The position numbers and the translations under genes were made by a program. The notes beneath the pieces were generated by a model. That model ran no database searches and was not told the origin of the DNA. It saw only the letters and a list, made by a program, of their open reading frames with translations. 5,556 nt of DNA from Saprospiraceae bacterium (lineage in GTDB: Bacteria > Bacteroidota > Bacteroidia > Chitinophagales > Saprospiraceae): the NCBI GenBank assembly GCA_007134625.1, contig SLKL01000001.1, forward strand, positions 1-5,556, given 5' to 3'. Positions within the stretch are counted from its first letter, which is position 1. Each line of letters opens with the position of its first letter. Positions 5,400 through 5,556 of this stretch are shown one piece after another.

Positions 5400-5556
5400 T
5401 TATAAGCTCTGAACGTGCTTAGTCAGTTTACTTTTCAAGTTAGAAGCTTTGTTTTTGTGCCATTGGTTCTTCTTTGCAAGTTTGTCAATCATACTGATGA
5501 CTCTTGGAAGAAACTTTTCAGCATCTCCTCTGTCTTCAATCTCTTTTAACTTAGCA
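5400..5556 (-). CDS. rpsT: 30S ribosomal protein S20, C-terminal part (start outside window)
   Basis: S20 is a primary-binding protein of the small ribosomal subunit that contacts 16S rRNA through long basic helices. The visible part is the last 51 codons, beginning AKLKEIEDRGDAEKFLPRV and running through MIDKLAKKN and HKNKASNLKSKLTKHV to SL and a TAA stop at 5402-5400. This matches the conserved C-terminal half of S20, where the basic helix ends in K-x-A-x-x-x-K-S-x-L. The usual length is about 84-88 residues, so roughly 35 N-terminal residues lie to the right of the window. The window edge, not a mutation, cuts the gene. It is convergent with the sugar kinase and ends at its own terminator. 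Confidence 0.93.
   Translation of the reverse strand, partial: AKLKEIEDRGDAEKFLPRVISMIDKLAKKNQWHKNKASNLKSKLTKHVQSL

Overview
The window is a chromosomal segment of a member of the Bacteroidota. The evidence is the style of the proteins (a dephospho-CoA kinase with YYADERA and EAALLFESGSY motifs, an ornithine aminotransferase with a cysteine-rich insert, an S20 tail ending in a KLTKHV-type sequence), AT-rich spacers, and the absence of clear Shine-Dalgarno sequences before the starts. KdsD implies a Gram-negative outer membrane whose lipopolysaccharide contains Kdo. I cannot resolve the class or genus from sequence alone.

Layout. Bases 1-758 hold no gene. They are unusually rich in repeats: a 17-T run, a REP-like cluster with two identical 15-base palindromic units around a strong hairpin (88-176), and an inverted-repeat structure of about 310 bases (346-656). 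Inside the latter lie two head-to-tail repeat units built on a 7-base ATCG-ending motif, plus an inverted partial third copy. A minus-strand gene for a small four-helix DoxX-like membrane protein (759-1148) follows, with a probable terminator at its 3' end. It is divergent from a plus-strand cluster, coaE (1328-1936), rocD (1943-3211) and kdsD (3222-4190), with gaps of only 6 and 10 bases, so these three are probably one operon. After a 216-base spacer comes a plus-strand BadF/NagK-type sugar kinase (4407-5273). It converges on the minus-strand gene for ribosomal protein S20 (5400 to beyond the window edge), which has a clear rho-independent terminator at 5341-5368.

How the genes relate. CoaE completes coenzyme A synthesis, RocD links ornithine to glutamate semialdehyde and proline, and KdsD makes arabinose 5-phosphate for Kdo. 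These are housekeeping functions from different pathways that share a transcript rather than a specialised system. The kinase probably phosphorylates an amino sugar such as GlcNAc, perhaps in cell-wall recycling. I see no phage, defence, secretion or CRISPR genes. The parts most worth a second look are the non-coding repeat region at the left and the four-cysteine insertion in RocD.
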